A stretch of 64,000 nt of DNA from contig CAKVLP010000001.1 of assembly GCA_934757825.1 (NCBI GenBank), positions 248,001 to 312,000 on the forward strand, written 5' to 3'. The position numbers were made by a program, and so were the translations under genes. The notes beneath the pieces are model-generated. The model was not told the DNA's origin, did no database searches, and worked only from the letters and a program-made list of their open reading frames with translations. The stretch's first letter is position 1. Each line of letters begins with the position of its first letter. Positions 49,751-60,016 of the stretch are shown here, piece by piece. This DNA is from an uncultured Clostridia bacterium (GTDB taxonomy: Bacteria; Bacillota; Clostridia; Christensenellales; UBA1242).

Positions 49751-52402
49751 TTATCTTTTTTTGCGTCTTGATTCAAAATATGTGCGGACAAACATTTTGA
49801 TGATTTCCACAAGCGGGATAATTACAAGTGCAATTCCCACGCACGACAACCATTCTAGCGGAAGAAGTTTACTAACTCCTAAGCTACTTCGCAAGTCGTC
49901 CAGTGGCAAGCATACAAACACAAACGAAATGAATGTGCAGATAAGTGTGTTGATGTTAAGTCGCAAGTTGTTAAATGGATTTGTGGTGAACATCGAATTG
50001 ATTTCGTGCTTTATGTTGTACGAGTGGAATATCTCCAAAAATTCGATTGTAACAAAGCAAAGTGTGATTGTTTTGATATGGTCGAATTCAAAATAATATG
50101 TACTAGTAAAGTACACCGCAAGCACAATTAGGCTTTGAAGCACGCCATATGCAATGATGTTAAACAGCGTGGTGCCATTAAACAATCTGTCACGTTTTGG
50201 ATTGTAGATGCTAGCGAAACTCTTTTCTTCCCCTAGTCCCAAGCACGGCAACAACCCGTTAAAGAAGTTTAGCCATAGAAGTAGCGACGGGGAGAATAAT
50301 GTTTTGCCCATCACGACCAAAATCGTAAATAGAGTCACAATCTGCGCAATTGTAGCGCTAAATGCATATTGCACCGATTTTAGAATGTTTTTGTTTATTC
50401 TTCGGCTCTCAACAATACCTTCTACAAGGTTGTTTAGGTCGTTATCCATAAGCACAACTTCGGCTTTTTGTTTTACAACCTCGCTCGCTTGCACGCCAAG
50501 CCCCACACTAATGTCCGCCAAATCCATAGCGTTAATGTCGGTTACTTTGTCGCCTGTTGTGCAAACGCATTTTCCGCTTTGTTTTAGGGCTTTAATAACT
50601 CTAAGTTTTTGGTCGGGAACAAGCCCTGCGAACACGGTATATTTCCCCACGACGACTTTAAGCGCTGTGTCGGTCATTTTGGATAGGTCGTCGCCAGTCA
50701 ACAACTGCGCTCTGTTTTTCACCAGCCCCAAATCAAGTGCTGTAGCGTATGTAATTTCTGGGTCGTCAGAAGTGGTCAAAATCACCTTAACGCCCGATTT
50801 TTGAAGTCTAACAATACTTTCCTTAACATTGTCTTTAAGGCGTGGAGTGACCGCTGTAAGTCCTATAAACGTAAGCGCGCTTTCCACGTCGGTTGTGGAG
50901 GCTGTGTACACATCTCCCCTATATTCCTTGGTGGCAAACGCCATAACAAGGTTTCCGTCGTCGATAAACTTCTGATACTCGTGCACTAGGTGCAGTTTTT
51001 TCTCGTCGGTTAGTTTTGTTGGAACGCCCTCATTTAAAATCGTGTCGCACTTAGATAGCACCCTTAAAAAGTCGCCTCTTACAAACACGACCGATTTCTC
51101 TCCAACCGTGTTGATGGTGCTCATAACCTTGCGGTCGCGGTCGTAGTAAAACTCGTTTACGCGTGGGCAAATGCCCTCCAACTTGTCCTTATTATATCCC
51201 AAATACAAGCCGTAATTAAGGAGTGCAACCTCGTAAGGCGAGCCTACGGCTGTGATACTATCTTTGTCGTACACAAGTTCGGCATTGTTGCAAAGTAGCA
51301 TTGCGTTGCAAAGCGATATAAAGTTTGGATTGCGTCCCACTTGATAGTCGTCGCGGTTGTTGATCCACACGTCGGTCACGTGCATTTTGCTTTCGGTCAC
51401 AACGCCAAGTTTGTCAATACAGATTATGTCAACTCCGCCAAGTTCTTCCATTGTGGTCAAATTTTTGACGTAAAGATTTTTGTGATAAAGTTTTGTGATT
51501 GTGCGGTTAAGATTGGTGTAAATGCCTATTAACAAGCCCTCAGGAACCACGCACACGGCAAAGTTAACAATAACCATAAAGCAATCGGCATTCGACGCCC
51601 CGCGGAAGTAATTTACCATAAATCCTATTAGGCTTAGAGCAAGCACAATGCACGAAGCAATGCTCACTGTTTTTTCAAGTTTTTCAATAAGCGGAGTTTT
51701 AATGCTTATCTCGTCGTTTAGTAGACCTGTGGTTTTGCCAATCTCGGTGTTTAGCCCTGTGGCAACCACCACGCAATACGCGCTCCCCTTGGTCACGTTG
51801 CTTCCCAAAAACGCCATATTGTCTTGCTCGCCAAGTGGCAAGTTGTTGCCGTTTATAATAGCGTCGGTCTTTTTTATTGCCGTGGTTTCGCCCGTGATAA
51901 GCAAGTCGCAAATATACAAATTGTTTTCGCGGATAATCCTCACGTCGGCTGGCACAATGTCGCCTTCGGTCACATATATTATGTCGCCCTCTACAAGAGT
52001 GGAGGTCCTGACTTTAATAAGTTTTCCGTCGCGCTTAACGGTGGTGTAAGGTTTTAATTTGTTGTCCACAGTAAGTAGCGTCTTTTCCACTCGGCTTAGC
52101 GACACTATCCCGATAACCACATTTAGCACCATCGCCACAAAAATAAGCACAACGTTGACTAGCAAAAATGTGTTTTTGTAGATTATCGTCGCAACTGCGC
52201 TAATAATACAAGCAAAAATAAGCACATACATAACTACACTGTTTAGTTGCGCTTTGATTTTGTTTTTTAATGATAGGCTCTTAACCAATTTTACTTCGTT
52301 TGCGCCCGTGTCCGCTAGGCGGTTTTTCGCCTCGGCTGAGGTCAAACCATTGGACGAGGAGTTTTTAAGACGCAAAACTTCTTCGGTTGTTTTGTTATAC
52401 AT
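49751..52402 (-). CDS. P-type (P2-like) cation ATPase with altered catalytic motifs
   Basis: The 883-residue protein has full P2-ATPase architecture: N-terminal cation-ATPase domain, ten predicted spans, PEGL in span 4, and a C-terminal transport domain. The catalytic motifs deviate. The phosphorylation loop reads DKLGVVT (near residue 329) instead of DKTGTLT. The actuator loop reads TGET (near 171) instead of TGES. The TGDxxxTA region reads TSDDPEIT (near 545), and GDGxND reads GDKVTD (near 617). The aspartates and lysine remain, so residual activity is possible, but it may be a pseudo-pump with a regulatory role. The frame is intact, with no stops or shifts. The ribosome binding site is weak. 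Confidence 0.88.
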   Translation of the reverse strand: MYNKTTEEVLRLKNSSSNGLTSAEAKNRLADTGANEVKLVKSLSLKNKIKAQLNSVVMYVLIFACIISAVATIIYKNTFLLVNVVLIFVAMVLNVVIGIVSLSRVEKTLLTVDNKLKPYTTVKRDGKLIKVRTSTLVEGDIIYVTEGDIVPADVRIIRENNLYICDLLITGETTAIKKTDAIINGNNLPLGEQDNMAFLGSNVTKGSAYCVVVATGLNTEIGKTTGLLNDEISIKTPLIEKLEKTVSIASCIVLALSLIGFMVNYFRGASNADCFMVIVNFAVCVVPEGLLIGIYTNLNRTITKLYHKNLYVKNLTTMEELGGVDIICIDKLGVVTESKMHVTDVWINNRDDYQVGRNPNFISLCNAMLLCNNAELVYDKDSITAVGSPYEVALLNYGLYLGYNKDKLEGICPRVNEFYYDRDRKVMSTINTVGEKSVVFVRGDFLRVLSKCDTILNEGVPTKLTDEKKLHLVHEYQKFIDDGNLVMAFATKEYRGDVYTASTTDVESALTFIGLTAVTPRLKDNVKESIVRLQKSGVKVILTTSDDPEITYATALDLGLVKNRAQLLTGDDLSKMTDTALKVVVGKYTVFAGLVPDQKLRVIKALKQSGKCVCTTGDKVTDINAMDLADISVGLGVQASEVVKQKAEVVLMDNDLNNLVEGIVESRRINKNILKSVQYAFSATIAQIVTLFTILVVMGKTLFSPSLLLWLNFFNGLLPCLGLGEEKSFASIYNPKRDRLFNGTTLFNIIAYGVLQSLIVLAVYFTSTYYFEFDHIKTITLCFVTIEFLEIFHSYNIKHEINSMFTTNPFNNLRLNINTLICTFISFVFVCLPLDDLRSSLGVSKLLPLEWLSCVGIALVIIPLVEIIKMFVRTYFESRRKKR

Positions 52403-52702
52403 TTTTCACTTTTCCATTTTCTAAAATTTAAAACCCGTTATCAATATATAACTATGTTTATATATAAATAATATCATAATATTTTTTTTAAGTAAAACAA
52501 TCAAAATAAAACATTGTAAAAAAGTACAATTTGTAAGGTTTCGTTATTTGCACATATAAGTTTTATTAAGCACAAAACGAAAATGAAACTTTACATAAAA
52601 ATACAACTAATTGAATTTATTTTTTAGGTTGTAAATATTAACTTAATCCCCTATTAAACACCTAAAACTAAAAAACAAATATTGAAGCATTCGGATTTAA
52701 AA
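52403..52702. other. AT-rich intergenic region, no gene seen
   Basis: About 300 bases. Near 52445-52466 an 8-base AT inverted pair (ATATATAA/TTATATAT) lies where the P-type ATPase promoter should be. Otherwise nothing is recognisable. Confidence 0.5.
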
Positions 52703-52733
52703 TAAAAAACAGCCCGCAAAGGGGCTGTTTTTA
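52703..52733 (-). terminator. Terminator of the 52731 small gene
   Basis: AAAACAGCCC and GGGCTGTTTTT pair with a six-base loop; the stem reaches the stop codon at 52731. Confidence 0.85.
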
Positions 52734-52955
52734 GTTAACCTGTTCTATTTCCTTAGCAAGAGACGCAAACTCTTTGTTAAGGGATTTTAGTGATTTGTTA
52801 AGGTCTTTATGTTTTTTAATAAAGTACTTTTTATCACTTTCGCTAAGTTTTTCTTTAACTAGGGTGTATTGAGTCATTTCGATTTCGCCTAATACAAACT
52901 CAATATCTTGTTTCACTCTTTTTAATTCGTCAATGATTACTTGTTTTTGATCCAT
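52731..52955 (-). CDS. Small helical coiled-coil protein
   Basis: The 74-residue protein is highly charged and helical with heptad spacing (DELKRVKQDIEFVLGEIE and LNKSLKSLNKEFASLAKEIE). No family is recognised. ATG at 52955 has AAGGAGAAA upstream; an upstream frame extension lacks a site. It sits 67 bases downstream of the giant membrane protein gene on the same strand, and may be co-transcribed with it. Confidence 0.72.
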   Translation of the reverse strand: MDQKQVIIDELKRVKQDIEFVLGEIEMTQYTLVKEKLSESDKKYFIKKHKDLNKSLKSLNKEFASLAKEIEQVN

Positions 52956-53022
52956 AATCTTTTTCTCCTTAATGTAATTATAACCCAAAAGCAGATATTA
53001 TGCTAGCAAAATCGAATATTTT

Positions 53023-56000
53023 TTACACACCTGCTTGAACTAGCGCGTAAATAACCTCAAATGGTCTGCTTATTTGAATCTTAGTTGCGCCAGTGGTTTC
53101 GGTTAGCGAGAAGTTTTCGCCGTCGGTGGTGTAAGCATAAACCGCGCCCTCGGTGTAGTCGGCTGGATTAACTGTGGTTGGAGTGTTGTAAGGCTGTTCT
53201 GCGATAGTGCCTTGCGCCTTAACATAACTTAAATATTTGCTATATGTGTCAATGTAAGTGGCAACTTGTGTGCCAGCCACTGCATTGGCTTTAAGTTTGT
53301 TGATTGCGAAAATCGCAACTTCCAATGCGCCATTTTTCTTAACAACAAGGTTGTTTTGAAGTTTGCCAAGCGTCTCGTCGTAATTGTTTGCCTGAGTGCT
53401 ACTGAATGTGGCAAGTTCAACGTTGTCAGTCATTTTGTTGTCACCACCAACCACTTGATAGAATTCATCAAGGTTGTTGATTAAGGTCACATAGTGAATT
53501 GATTTCGTTCCGTCCAAATTTGGTGCAAAATACATTTGATTTTCTAGTGCGTCGTAGTTTGCACAAATTACGCTAGTAATATCAATATAATCACTATTAT
53601 TTGTGTCGTCCTTGTAAGTGTTTAGCGCGTCTTTAATAACAATGTAGCCTGTGTCGCCTACTAGGATTGAATCTGCAATCTCGTCAAAGCACTCGCCGAT
53701 TGTTTTGTTTTGACTGTTTTTAGCGGTTTTGATTGTATCAATCTTAATGCTACCAAAATCGACAGAAATGTTTGAAAGTTTTGACAAATATTCAAATTCG
53801 TTCTCATAACTCTCGACATTGTATGTTTTAGTGCTAGCGTCAAGTTTGTCGTTTTCAAGTCTCGACACAATGTTGGTTTTGATAGTATCAAATTGGTTGT
53901 TAAGAATTACGTACTGGTCGATAACTTTAATTAGATAGCCATTAACAAGGTCTTTATCTACGATAACCGATTTAAGTTTTAGTGCGCTATCGATCTTTTC
54001 GCCCAGCGACTTAACCTGTGCGGTATTGATAAAGTCAATCCCAGGATCGCCTTCAACAACGGACTTGCAAGATTTTAGTTTTAAAAGTGCGTCAAATTCG
54101 GTTTTGTAACTGGAAATGTTGCCACTCTTAAAGCCGTCTTTGATTTTGGTTACTGTTTCGTAGAAAGATTCTGCTGAGGAATATTCGCCAAACACTTGGT
54201 CCATATAATCAACAATAAAGTCGTTGATCATAGTGGTGGTTATGATTTTACTTTTCTCGCCAACAAGTTGGTTTGTCTCGTCGTATTGGCCAAATAGAAT
54301 TGTGTCAAGTTTACCAGCGATAACCAAAATATTTGCGTCGTCGGTGTTGTCAAACTCAACTTCCAACATTGATTTAATGTGCTTAAATTCTTGTTTCCAA
54401 GTAAATGGTGCGCGGGTGTCATCTTGCACATTTGCCTTTGCTTTCATTAACATCGACTTAACCGAATTATTGGTTTTTTCGTCACTAGAAACGGTCACTT
54501 TATCGTGAGCGTATTGCAAAATATCTGTTACCAACAATCTATCGCAATCTTTAAACAAGATTGAGTCTTTAAGTGCACCGTCAAGTTGGGCACCGATTGT
54601 TTCTAGCGTGGTGTCGTCTGGCTGTTTAACCTTAGCCATTAGGTCTTTTTCATTTTTTAGATTAACCGCAAGCGACACAATCGACCTGTATCTAGGAAGT
54701 TCGGCTTCCCAATTTATGTCAAGCCCGTTGCCCATTGCGCCGTTAATGTTTGCTTTGATTTTTGGAATGCTGGTAAATTCGAATGTAGAACTAATTTCGG
54801 TCTTTTTATTGTCCAATTGGTCTAGCGCATTAAGAAGCGCGGTTTTGATAATGTCGCCTTGCAAAAGTTGGTTTCTTTCAATTTTGTCTAGCGCTCTGCC
54901 AAGTTGGACAAAGTTTATTTTATCAACGTCGTATTTGTCGTTGGTTTTAGCGTTGTCAAACTCGTCCTTAACAATCTCGTACGCCTCAAATGCGGACTTG
55001 AATGTTTCTTTAAAACTTGTGATTTCGCTAATATTGTTGATGGAACTGGTCACTGCGGTCTGAGCAAACTCTGGCAAACTCTTAGTCAAATCAGCCAACA
55101 TATTGTTAAGTTTTGGTTCCAATCCGTTTGCAACATTTTTAAAGTTGTCGGCGCTCACAAGCGACTTAACTGCGTCAAACATTCCGCCTAGTGCGCCCGC
55201 CAAAGTCGAATTGATAGTGTAAGTATATTTATCGTCTTTTTTATCAACGCAAGTCAATGCGTCAACAGCGCTTGATAGCACTGTAAGTGATGCCTCTTTA
55301 AGTGTGGTCGATGTGATTGTTTCCTCATCGGCAAACTCATAAGTAAGTTGGTCGGCACCCATTCCAAGTAGGAAGTTTACGATGTGTGGCGCCATTTCGT
55401 TTGCGGTGTTAAGTTTGAACATCGCTTCCACAACCTCATTGACGTTTTCCTTAGTCAAGTTGTTTTTCATAAACATCACAGCGTCGCCCATATTGTTTTG
55501 GACAATTGGAAGAAGCAAGTTGTTGTTGTTAAGCGTTCTAACAAGCCCCACAACATTCTTTACTTCGTCTTTGATCTTTTCCGATTTGAAGGTGTCAAGT
55601 TCGTCGAAGCACGCGTTTATAAAGTTTCTAACATATTGTTTGTAGTCGTCTAGTTTTACTTCTTTACGAGCGTACTTAATGCCGATAGGAAGCACAACAT
55701 CTGCCGACAATGTCACGATTTTTGAGTTAAACACCACATCAACAATTTTGTCGATGGAATTAAGCGATTTTGCCATTTCCTCTTTGGTGCAAGTGTTTAG
55801 GTCTGGGAATTTAAAGTCCTCTACTTCGCAGTAGATGTCCACTATTTTTTCTGCCTCGGTGCTAAGCGTAACTCTTTGACCGCTTATCTCCACGCTGGAA
55901 TTTAAGTCCATAAGTTTCAACATCGCCTTATCAAGTCCTAGCGCGCTAAACGTTTTGCCCGCAATCGACTCGTCGTAGGCGTTTACAATCTGCGTATATG

Positions 56001-56634
56001 TATCTCCGCCGTATTCGGTAAGTATGCCCGTTTCGGTGCCGTAATTTTCAGCCGACCTTTTCTCCACCGATTTGGCAACCGTGATATATCCCACAAGCGG
56101 AGTTATGGTGCAAAAGAATGTTACAAGTCCTAGCGCCATTCCCACAAACGCGCCAGCAAGGCGGTGTTTGTTAAGTTTTTTGCCCTCGGCTTTAAGTTGT
56201 TTTTTCTTGCGTCTTTCGCCAGCAAAAATGAAAATGTTGAAGAAGTGATATAGAAGGGTTGTGATAAGTTGAAGCACCCAAAAACATATTAGGAACACCA
56301 CGCCATTTATCACCATAGATATAAGCGAAAACAACACATTGACTGTCCCCTCGTAGTTTACGCCGTCAAGCGCAAGTTTGCTTTCTAGCATTGCCGACAA
56401 GTAATCTTTAAGGTTAATAAATTTCTCGCCGTCAACTTCAAGCGCAATCCACTTTCCAATAGGAAGCCCAAGCAGTTTCATGGTGATGCTTGTTGATAGT
56501 ATTAACAAAAGCACAACCACCACTGCAAGCCAAATTCCCCTAACAGCAGTCCTTTTAAGACCTCTTTTAAGCCCCACTAAAAATCCTATTAGTAAAAATA
56601 GCACAAATACAGCCGATACAATTAACGAAACCAT
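53023..56634 (-). CDS. Giant membrane protein with CvpA-like N-terminus
   Basis: The 1203-residue protein has four membrane spans in its first 185 residues. The first pair flanks GLKRGLKRTAVRG, like CvpA/colicin-V-production-type domains, and a Lys/Arg-rich loop precedes span 4. By the positive-inside rule the remaining 1000 residues lie outside the membrane. They are repetitive helical sequence rich in Asp, Asn, Lys and Thr, with recurring LNNxx and KxxVxxA-type patterns but no known domain. The protein ends without an anchor. It may be an envelope structural or adhesin-like protein. AGGAGAG precedes the ATG. Confidence 0.78.
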   Translation of the reverse strand: MVSLIVSAVFVLFLLIGFLVGLKRGLKRTAVRGIWLAVVVVLLLILSTSITMKLLGLPIGKWIALEVDGEKFINLKDYLSAMLESKLALDGVNYEGTVNVLFSLISMVINGVVFLICFWVLQLITTLLYHFFNIFIFAGERRKKKQLKAEGKKLNKHRLAGAFVGMALGLVTFFCTITPLVGYITVAKSVEKRSAENYGTETGILTEYGGDTYTQIVNAYDESIAGKTFSALGLDKAMLKLMDLNSSVEISGQRVTLSTEAEKIVDIYCEVEDFKFPDLNTCTKEEMAKSLNSIDKIVDVVFNSKIVTLSADVVLPIGIKYARKEVKLDDYKQYVRNFINACFDELDTFKSEKIKDEVKNVVGLVRTLNNNNLLLPIVQNNMGDAVMFMKNNLTKENVNEVVEAMFKLNTANEMAPHIVNFLLGMGADQLTYEFADEETITSTTLKEASLTVLSSAVDALTCVDKKDDKYTYTINSTLAGALGGMFDAVKSLVSADNFKNVANGLEPKLNNMLADLTKSLPEFAQTAVTSSINNISEITSFKETFKSAFEAYEIVKDEFDNAKTNDKYDVDKINFVQLGRALDKIERNQLLQGDIIKTALLNALDQLDNKKTEISSTFEFTSIPKIKANINGAMGNGLDINWEAELPRYRSIVSLAVNLKNEKDLMAKVKQPDDTTLETIGAQLDGALKDSILFKDCDRLLVTDILQYAHDKVTVSSDEKTNNSVKSMLMKAKANVQDDTRAPFTWKQEFKHIKSMLEVEFDNTDDANILVIAGKLDTILFGQYDETNQLVGEKSKIITTTMINDFIVDYMDQVFGEYSSAESFYETVTKIKDGFKSGNISSYKTEFDALLKLKSCKSVVEGDPGIDFINTAQVKSLGEKIDSALKLKSVIVDKDLVNGYLIKVIDQYVILNNQFDTIKTNIVSRLENDKLDASTKTYNVESYENEFEYLSKLSNISVDFGSIKIDTIKTAKNSQNKTIGECFDEIADSILVGDTGYIVIKDALNTYKDDTNNSDYIDITSVICANYDALENQMYFAPNLDGTKSIHYVTLINNLDEFYQVVGGDNKMTDNVELATFSSTQANNYDETLGKLQNNLVVKKNGALEVAIFAINKLKANAVAGTQVATYIDTYSKYLSYVKAQGTIAEQPYNTPTTVNPADYTEGAVYAYTTDGENFSLTETTGATKIQISRPFEVIYALVQAGV

Positions 56635-56683
56635 ACTCTCTCCTCGAACATTACATTCCTTAGTTTTAAGAATTGTTATTATT

Positions 56684-56712
56684 ATTATATATTAAAAGAA
56701 CAATTTGCTCAA
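56684..56712 (-). promoter_or_regulatory. Promoter of the giant membrane protein gene
   Basis: Minus-strand TTGAGC (56707-56712), 17-base spacer, TATAAT (56684-56689). Confidence 0.7.
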
Positions 56713-57116
56713 ACATTTTATTTTCGATTTTTATATTATTTTTTGTAAAAAAATAAAGGTTAACACTTATTTCTTCACTTAAAGGGCATTTTTAACTTGT
56801 TTTTTAAATAATCCTTTAAAAGCCAAAAATATTTCTTACGCAAAAGCCAATGGCTCTAAAATAAAAATGTTAACCATTCTTATTTTTATACCTAATATTT
56901 ACTTTCTGCCACAACATAATTAACTAGCGCATTTTATTTACTAATACCACACTTTAAAAATTATTTATCTTAAAATTCACAAATTGCTCGCGATATTTAT
57001 TATTTTACTTAAAGAACGTGCTAAAATCCTAGATAATATGGAATTTTTCGACATTTTCCCCAAAACGTTTGGAAGAAAAGGCAAAAATTTGATACACTAA
57101 TAATAGGAAGGGAATA
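56713..57116. other. Intergenic region between divergent genes
   Basis: About 400 AT-rich bases without a credible gene. TTGGAA and TACACT (spacer 18) near 57069-57098 could be the promoter of the 57117 gene. Confidence 0.5.
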
Positions 57117-57488
57117 ATGTTAGAAAAATATTACAGCAGAATGTCACATTTAAGACTTGCCTTGCCACTTCTAACAGATATATCTGCGCTGGAAAACTTA
57201 ATATACAATTTTGTTAGACCGCGTGTAATCCAACAACTCTCCTACATCTCGCTTAAATACGAGCAAGAGTTGCAACAGATTGGCTTTTATTTTTCGGGGC
57301 GCACAATTGTAAAGGGCGAGACGAGCATTCTTTACTCGCACAAAACCGACGACGATTTGCTTGACGACATATACTATCTTATCGACTGCCTTGTAGTGAT
57401 AGGAGCAGTGCGATTTGGAATGGAAGATAGTATTGAGAGCGTTTTGGAAAAAATCCAAACCGAAAACACCGAAATGGCATTTGCATAA
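57117..57488 (+). CDS. Small soluble protein of unknown function
   Basis: The 123-residue protein is soluble and mixed helix/strand. No motif is recognised. It has an acidic second half (KTDDDLLDDIYYLIDC). GGAAGGGA lies just upstream of the ATG, a good site, and codon use looks normal, which supports a real gene. It lies 135 bases ahead of another unknown gene with its own promoter. Function unknown. Confidence 0.72.
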   Translation: MLEKYYSRMSHLRLALPLLTDISALENLIYNFVRPRVIQQLSYISLKYEQELQQIGFYFSGRTIVKGETSILYSHKTDDDLLDDIYYLIDCLVVIGAVRFGMEDSIESVLEKIQTENTEMAFA

Positions 57489-57561
57489 CGTCCTTTAAGC
57501 GGATTGTTACACATATTTTATAATAAGACCTTATTCACAAATTACAAGAAATTTTTGACTA

Positions 57562-57590
57562 TTGCAATTTGGCATTTTTGATGCTATAAT
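57562..57590 (+). promoter_or_regulatory. Promoter of the 57624 gene
   Basis: TTGCAA (57562-57567), 17-base spacer, TATAAT (57585-57590). Leader of about 27 bases. Confidence 0.75.
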
Positions 57591-57623
57591 TACAATAGTT
57601 TTTTTGTTTTTTGGGGGATTAAA

Positions 57624-58241
57624 ATGAAAAGAACTATGATAAATATAAATGACCCGAGCGTCAACGAAGTAGAAAAATATCTTGATAAGTGGCAATCACT
57701 TGATAAATACAGGCAGCAAGAAGCCACCTTTGATTTGCTATTTAACGACCTTGCTCATTCCAACGACGACCTAAGAAATATCATGCTAAAGTCAAGCGTC
57801 TTAAATGATTTTTACAGCACTCACATTATGGATATTTCTACTGTATCAAAACACATTTTTGACCTAAACATCGACCCACGACTAAAGGTGTCAGACGAAA
57901 CACTTGTTGGCGATATTGCAAATGTGAATTTGGCCGACAAACCTCGCCAGCTTATATCGTTTGCATCCAAATATTGCAGCCACCACAAGCCAGAGGATTA
58001 TCCTTACGACGGATATGTTAGCAATGTGCTAAGCTATTTTAAATCTCGTGACAAATTTACAAGCATTAAAGTGACCGAATTTAAAGATTATGTGAAATTC
58101 AAAAAAGCCATAATTGACTTTAGAAGTTTTTACGGGATAGAGAAATACAACTTAAAAAAAGTGGACAGATATTTGTGGCAACTTGGCAAGGAAAAATTTC
58201 CAAATCCAAACTACTCAAAGCCACAACCTAAAACAAAATAG
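57624..58241 (+). CDS. Soluble protein of unknown function
   Basis: The 205-residue protein is hydrophilic, rich in Asp, Lys and Tyr, with no membrane span or signal. Residues 108-205 include FASKYCSHHKPEDYPYDGYV and end in a basic tail (YLWQLGKEKFPNPNYSKPQ). It may be a nucleic-acid-associated protein, but no motif is certain. GGGGGAT precedes the ATG. An 11-base inverted pair (CCTAAAACAAA/TTTGTTTTAGG, 58227-58269) spans the stop codon without a T-run. Confidence 0.72.
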   Translation: MKRTMININDPSVNEVEKYLDKWQSLDKYRQQEATFDLLFNDLAHSNDDLRNIMLKSSVLNDFYSTHIMDISTVSKHIFDLNIDPRLKVSDETLVGDIANVNLADKPRQLISFASKYCSHHKPEDYPYDGYVSNVLSYFKSRDKFTSIKVTEFKDYVKFKKAIIDFRSFYGIEKYNLKKVDRYLWQLGKEKFPNPNYSKPQPKTK

Positions 58242-58423
58242 TTTTCAGATAAAACAACTTTGTTTTAGGCTACTATCAAACTAAAATATCGAAAAAGATT
58301 CAAATTAAAAAATTGGAATAAATCCAAGAATTAAAAAAATTTTAAGACCATTTCACAAAGTTTACAACTATTTAAAAGGATTAAAAAACCACCAATTAAG
58401 GGCTAACAGATTTGAAACTAGTG

Positions 58424-58461
58424 AAAAAAAAGACACTTTATAATTCAAAAGTGTCTTTTTA
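58424..58461 (-). terminator. Terminator of the AT-rich lipoprotein gene
   Basis: AAAAAGACACTTT and AAAGTGTCTTTTT pair around an AT loop; it also serves the convergent gene at 57624. Confidence 0.85.
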
Positions 58462-58465
58462 TTTA

Positions 58466-60016
58466 TTATTTATTAATTGGTTGAAAGATATAAACATTTT
58501 GAGAATATTCAATATCTTGCAATAAGATTAATTCTATATTATTACCAGTTTTAGATAATTTATAATATTTTGTGCCTGTCAAAGTTTGTTCTGAAAAAAC
58601 ATTTTTAATTTTTATTTTATTTGCTCCAACTTTTATATAATAATCATTTTTATACTCTCCAACTGAACTATCAGAGAGTTTTGTAAAATCCGATAATTCA
58701 AGGGTTGTTGAATTGTTTAAGCAAGATTCAATATCAACAATTCTATAATAAAGTTTATTGTTTAAGTTCAAAATTAATGTTGAACTTAAGAAATTATTAT
58801 CGAACCATTTTATATTTGTAGAAACTGATGTTTTGAAATATAAGGTATTTTCGATAAATTTTATGCCTGGGACTGTATATAAATTCCCATTGTAAACACG
58901 ATTTCCTTTATAATATCCAATTAAGGAAGATTTTGAAATATTTTGTCGTATAAGTTCTAATCCACTTATTATACTTGTGTTGTTATATGGTTGTTCAATA
59001 CCATTTATGATAGATTGACTAATATTGTACATTAATGTTCCAGAATCATATTCCATGAGATATACTTCTTTAGAATCACTAATCATATATTTTGCATCTA
59101 CAAAATATATTATCTTATTATCTGAATCTTTAGCATTTATATGTGAGTTTGCAACATAAGTATAACCATATTTATCGGTTATAACATTATTAATTGAAAC
59201 TTCTTTATTGGGCATAATATCTGTAAAAACTAATTCATTATTATTGTTGATTGTCATTTTATAATAATTATCATTACTATCTTTAACAATATCAATATCA
59301 TAAATTAATGCAATATTAAAATTGCTAATTTTGTAAATATTTCCATTCATTATATCAACAACAAAACTTTGAGAAAGTGCTGAGCTATAATAGTTTTTTA
59401 GGTCAAATTCACTAATTCCGTTCTCATCATAAGTCAACTCATTTGGTCTTAATTCAAGATATTCAGATTTTGTTTCATTGTTGTACTTATAGTTATACTT
59501 GCCACTTTCATCAACTTCTGCAACAAATTGCATAAACATATATCTTTGGTTTACGTACAATCTATTAATTTGAGCGAGAATTTCTTCTTGTGTAATAGTT
59601 GTATTTGAATCTATTAAGATTCCTTCAGAATCATAAACTTCTTCTTGTACAGATTTATTTTTCTTAAATGTAACTTTGGTAATAGTATTATCATTATATT
59701 CAACAGTTCCATTCTCATATGATTCGGTTGTGGAATATAAATAAAATTTTTCATTGTTTTCAGAAGAATTAGAAACTAAACTAGCACTTAATAATAATGT
59801 TGAACAATTAACATTTCTTGCTGTTGAAGTTGTTTTTGATGCCTTTTTGATACCAAATGCTTGCGACCCCCCAATATCAATAGACAAATCTTTCATATAT
59901 GATATATTAATTGAACTTGTGGTTTTAGTGCCTTTGTCATTATTTGATTTACACGACGCAAATACTGGGCATATCATAAAAAGCATTAAAATAAAGATTA
60001 TAATTTTTTTCTTCAT
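58466..60016 (-). CDS. AT-rich lipoprotein of unknown function
   Basis: The 516-residue protein has a lipoprotein signal peptide (MKKKIIIFILMLFMIC..) with lipobox FASC at about residues 18-21. A long Asn/Ser/Tyr/Ile-rich exterior domain follows. No enzyme motif is seen. Base composition is visibly more AT-rich than in neighbouring genes, with Asn/Ile/Lys codons ending in A or T, which suggests recent acquisition. ATG at 60016 with GGAGGG upstream is the start; an upstream frame extension to 60175 runs through a hairpin-rich leader and is unlikely to be translated. Confidence 0.78.
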   Translation of the reverse strand: MKKKIIIFILMLFMICPVFASCKSNNDKGTKTTSSINISYMKDLSIDIGGSQAFGIKKASKTTSTARNVNCSTLLLSASLVSNSSENNEKFYLYSTTESYENGTVEYNDNTITKVTFKKNKSVQEEVYDSEGILIDSNTTITQEEILAQINRLYVNQRYMFMQFVAEVDESGKYNYKYNNETKSEYLELRPNELTYDENGISEFDLKNYYSSALSQSFVVDIMNGNIYKISNFNIALIYDIDIVKDSNDNYYKMTINNNNELVFTDIMPNKEVSINNVITDKYGYTYVANSHINAKDSDNKIIYFVDAKYMISDSKEVYLMEYDSGTLMYNISQSIINGIEQPYNNTSIISGLELIRQNISKSSLIGYYKGNRVYNGNLYTVPGIKFIENTLYFKTSVSTNIKWFDNNFLSSTLILNLNNKLYYRIVDIESCLNNSTTLELSDFTKLSDSSVGEYKNDYYIKVGANKIKIKNVFSEQTLTGTKYYKLSKTGNNIELILLQDIEYSQNVYIFQPINK

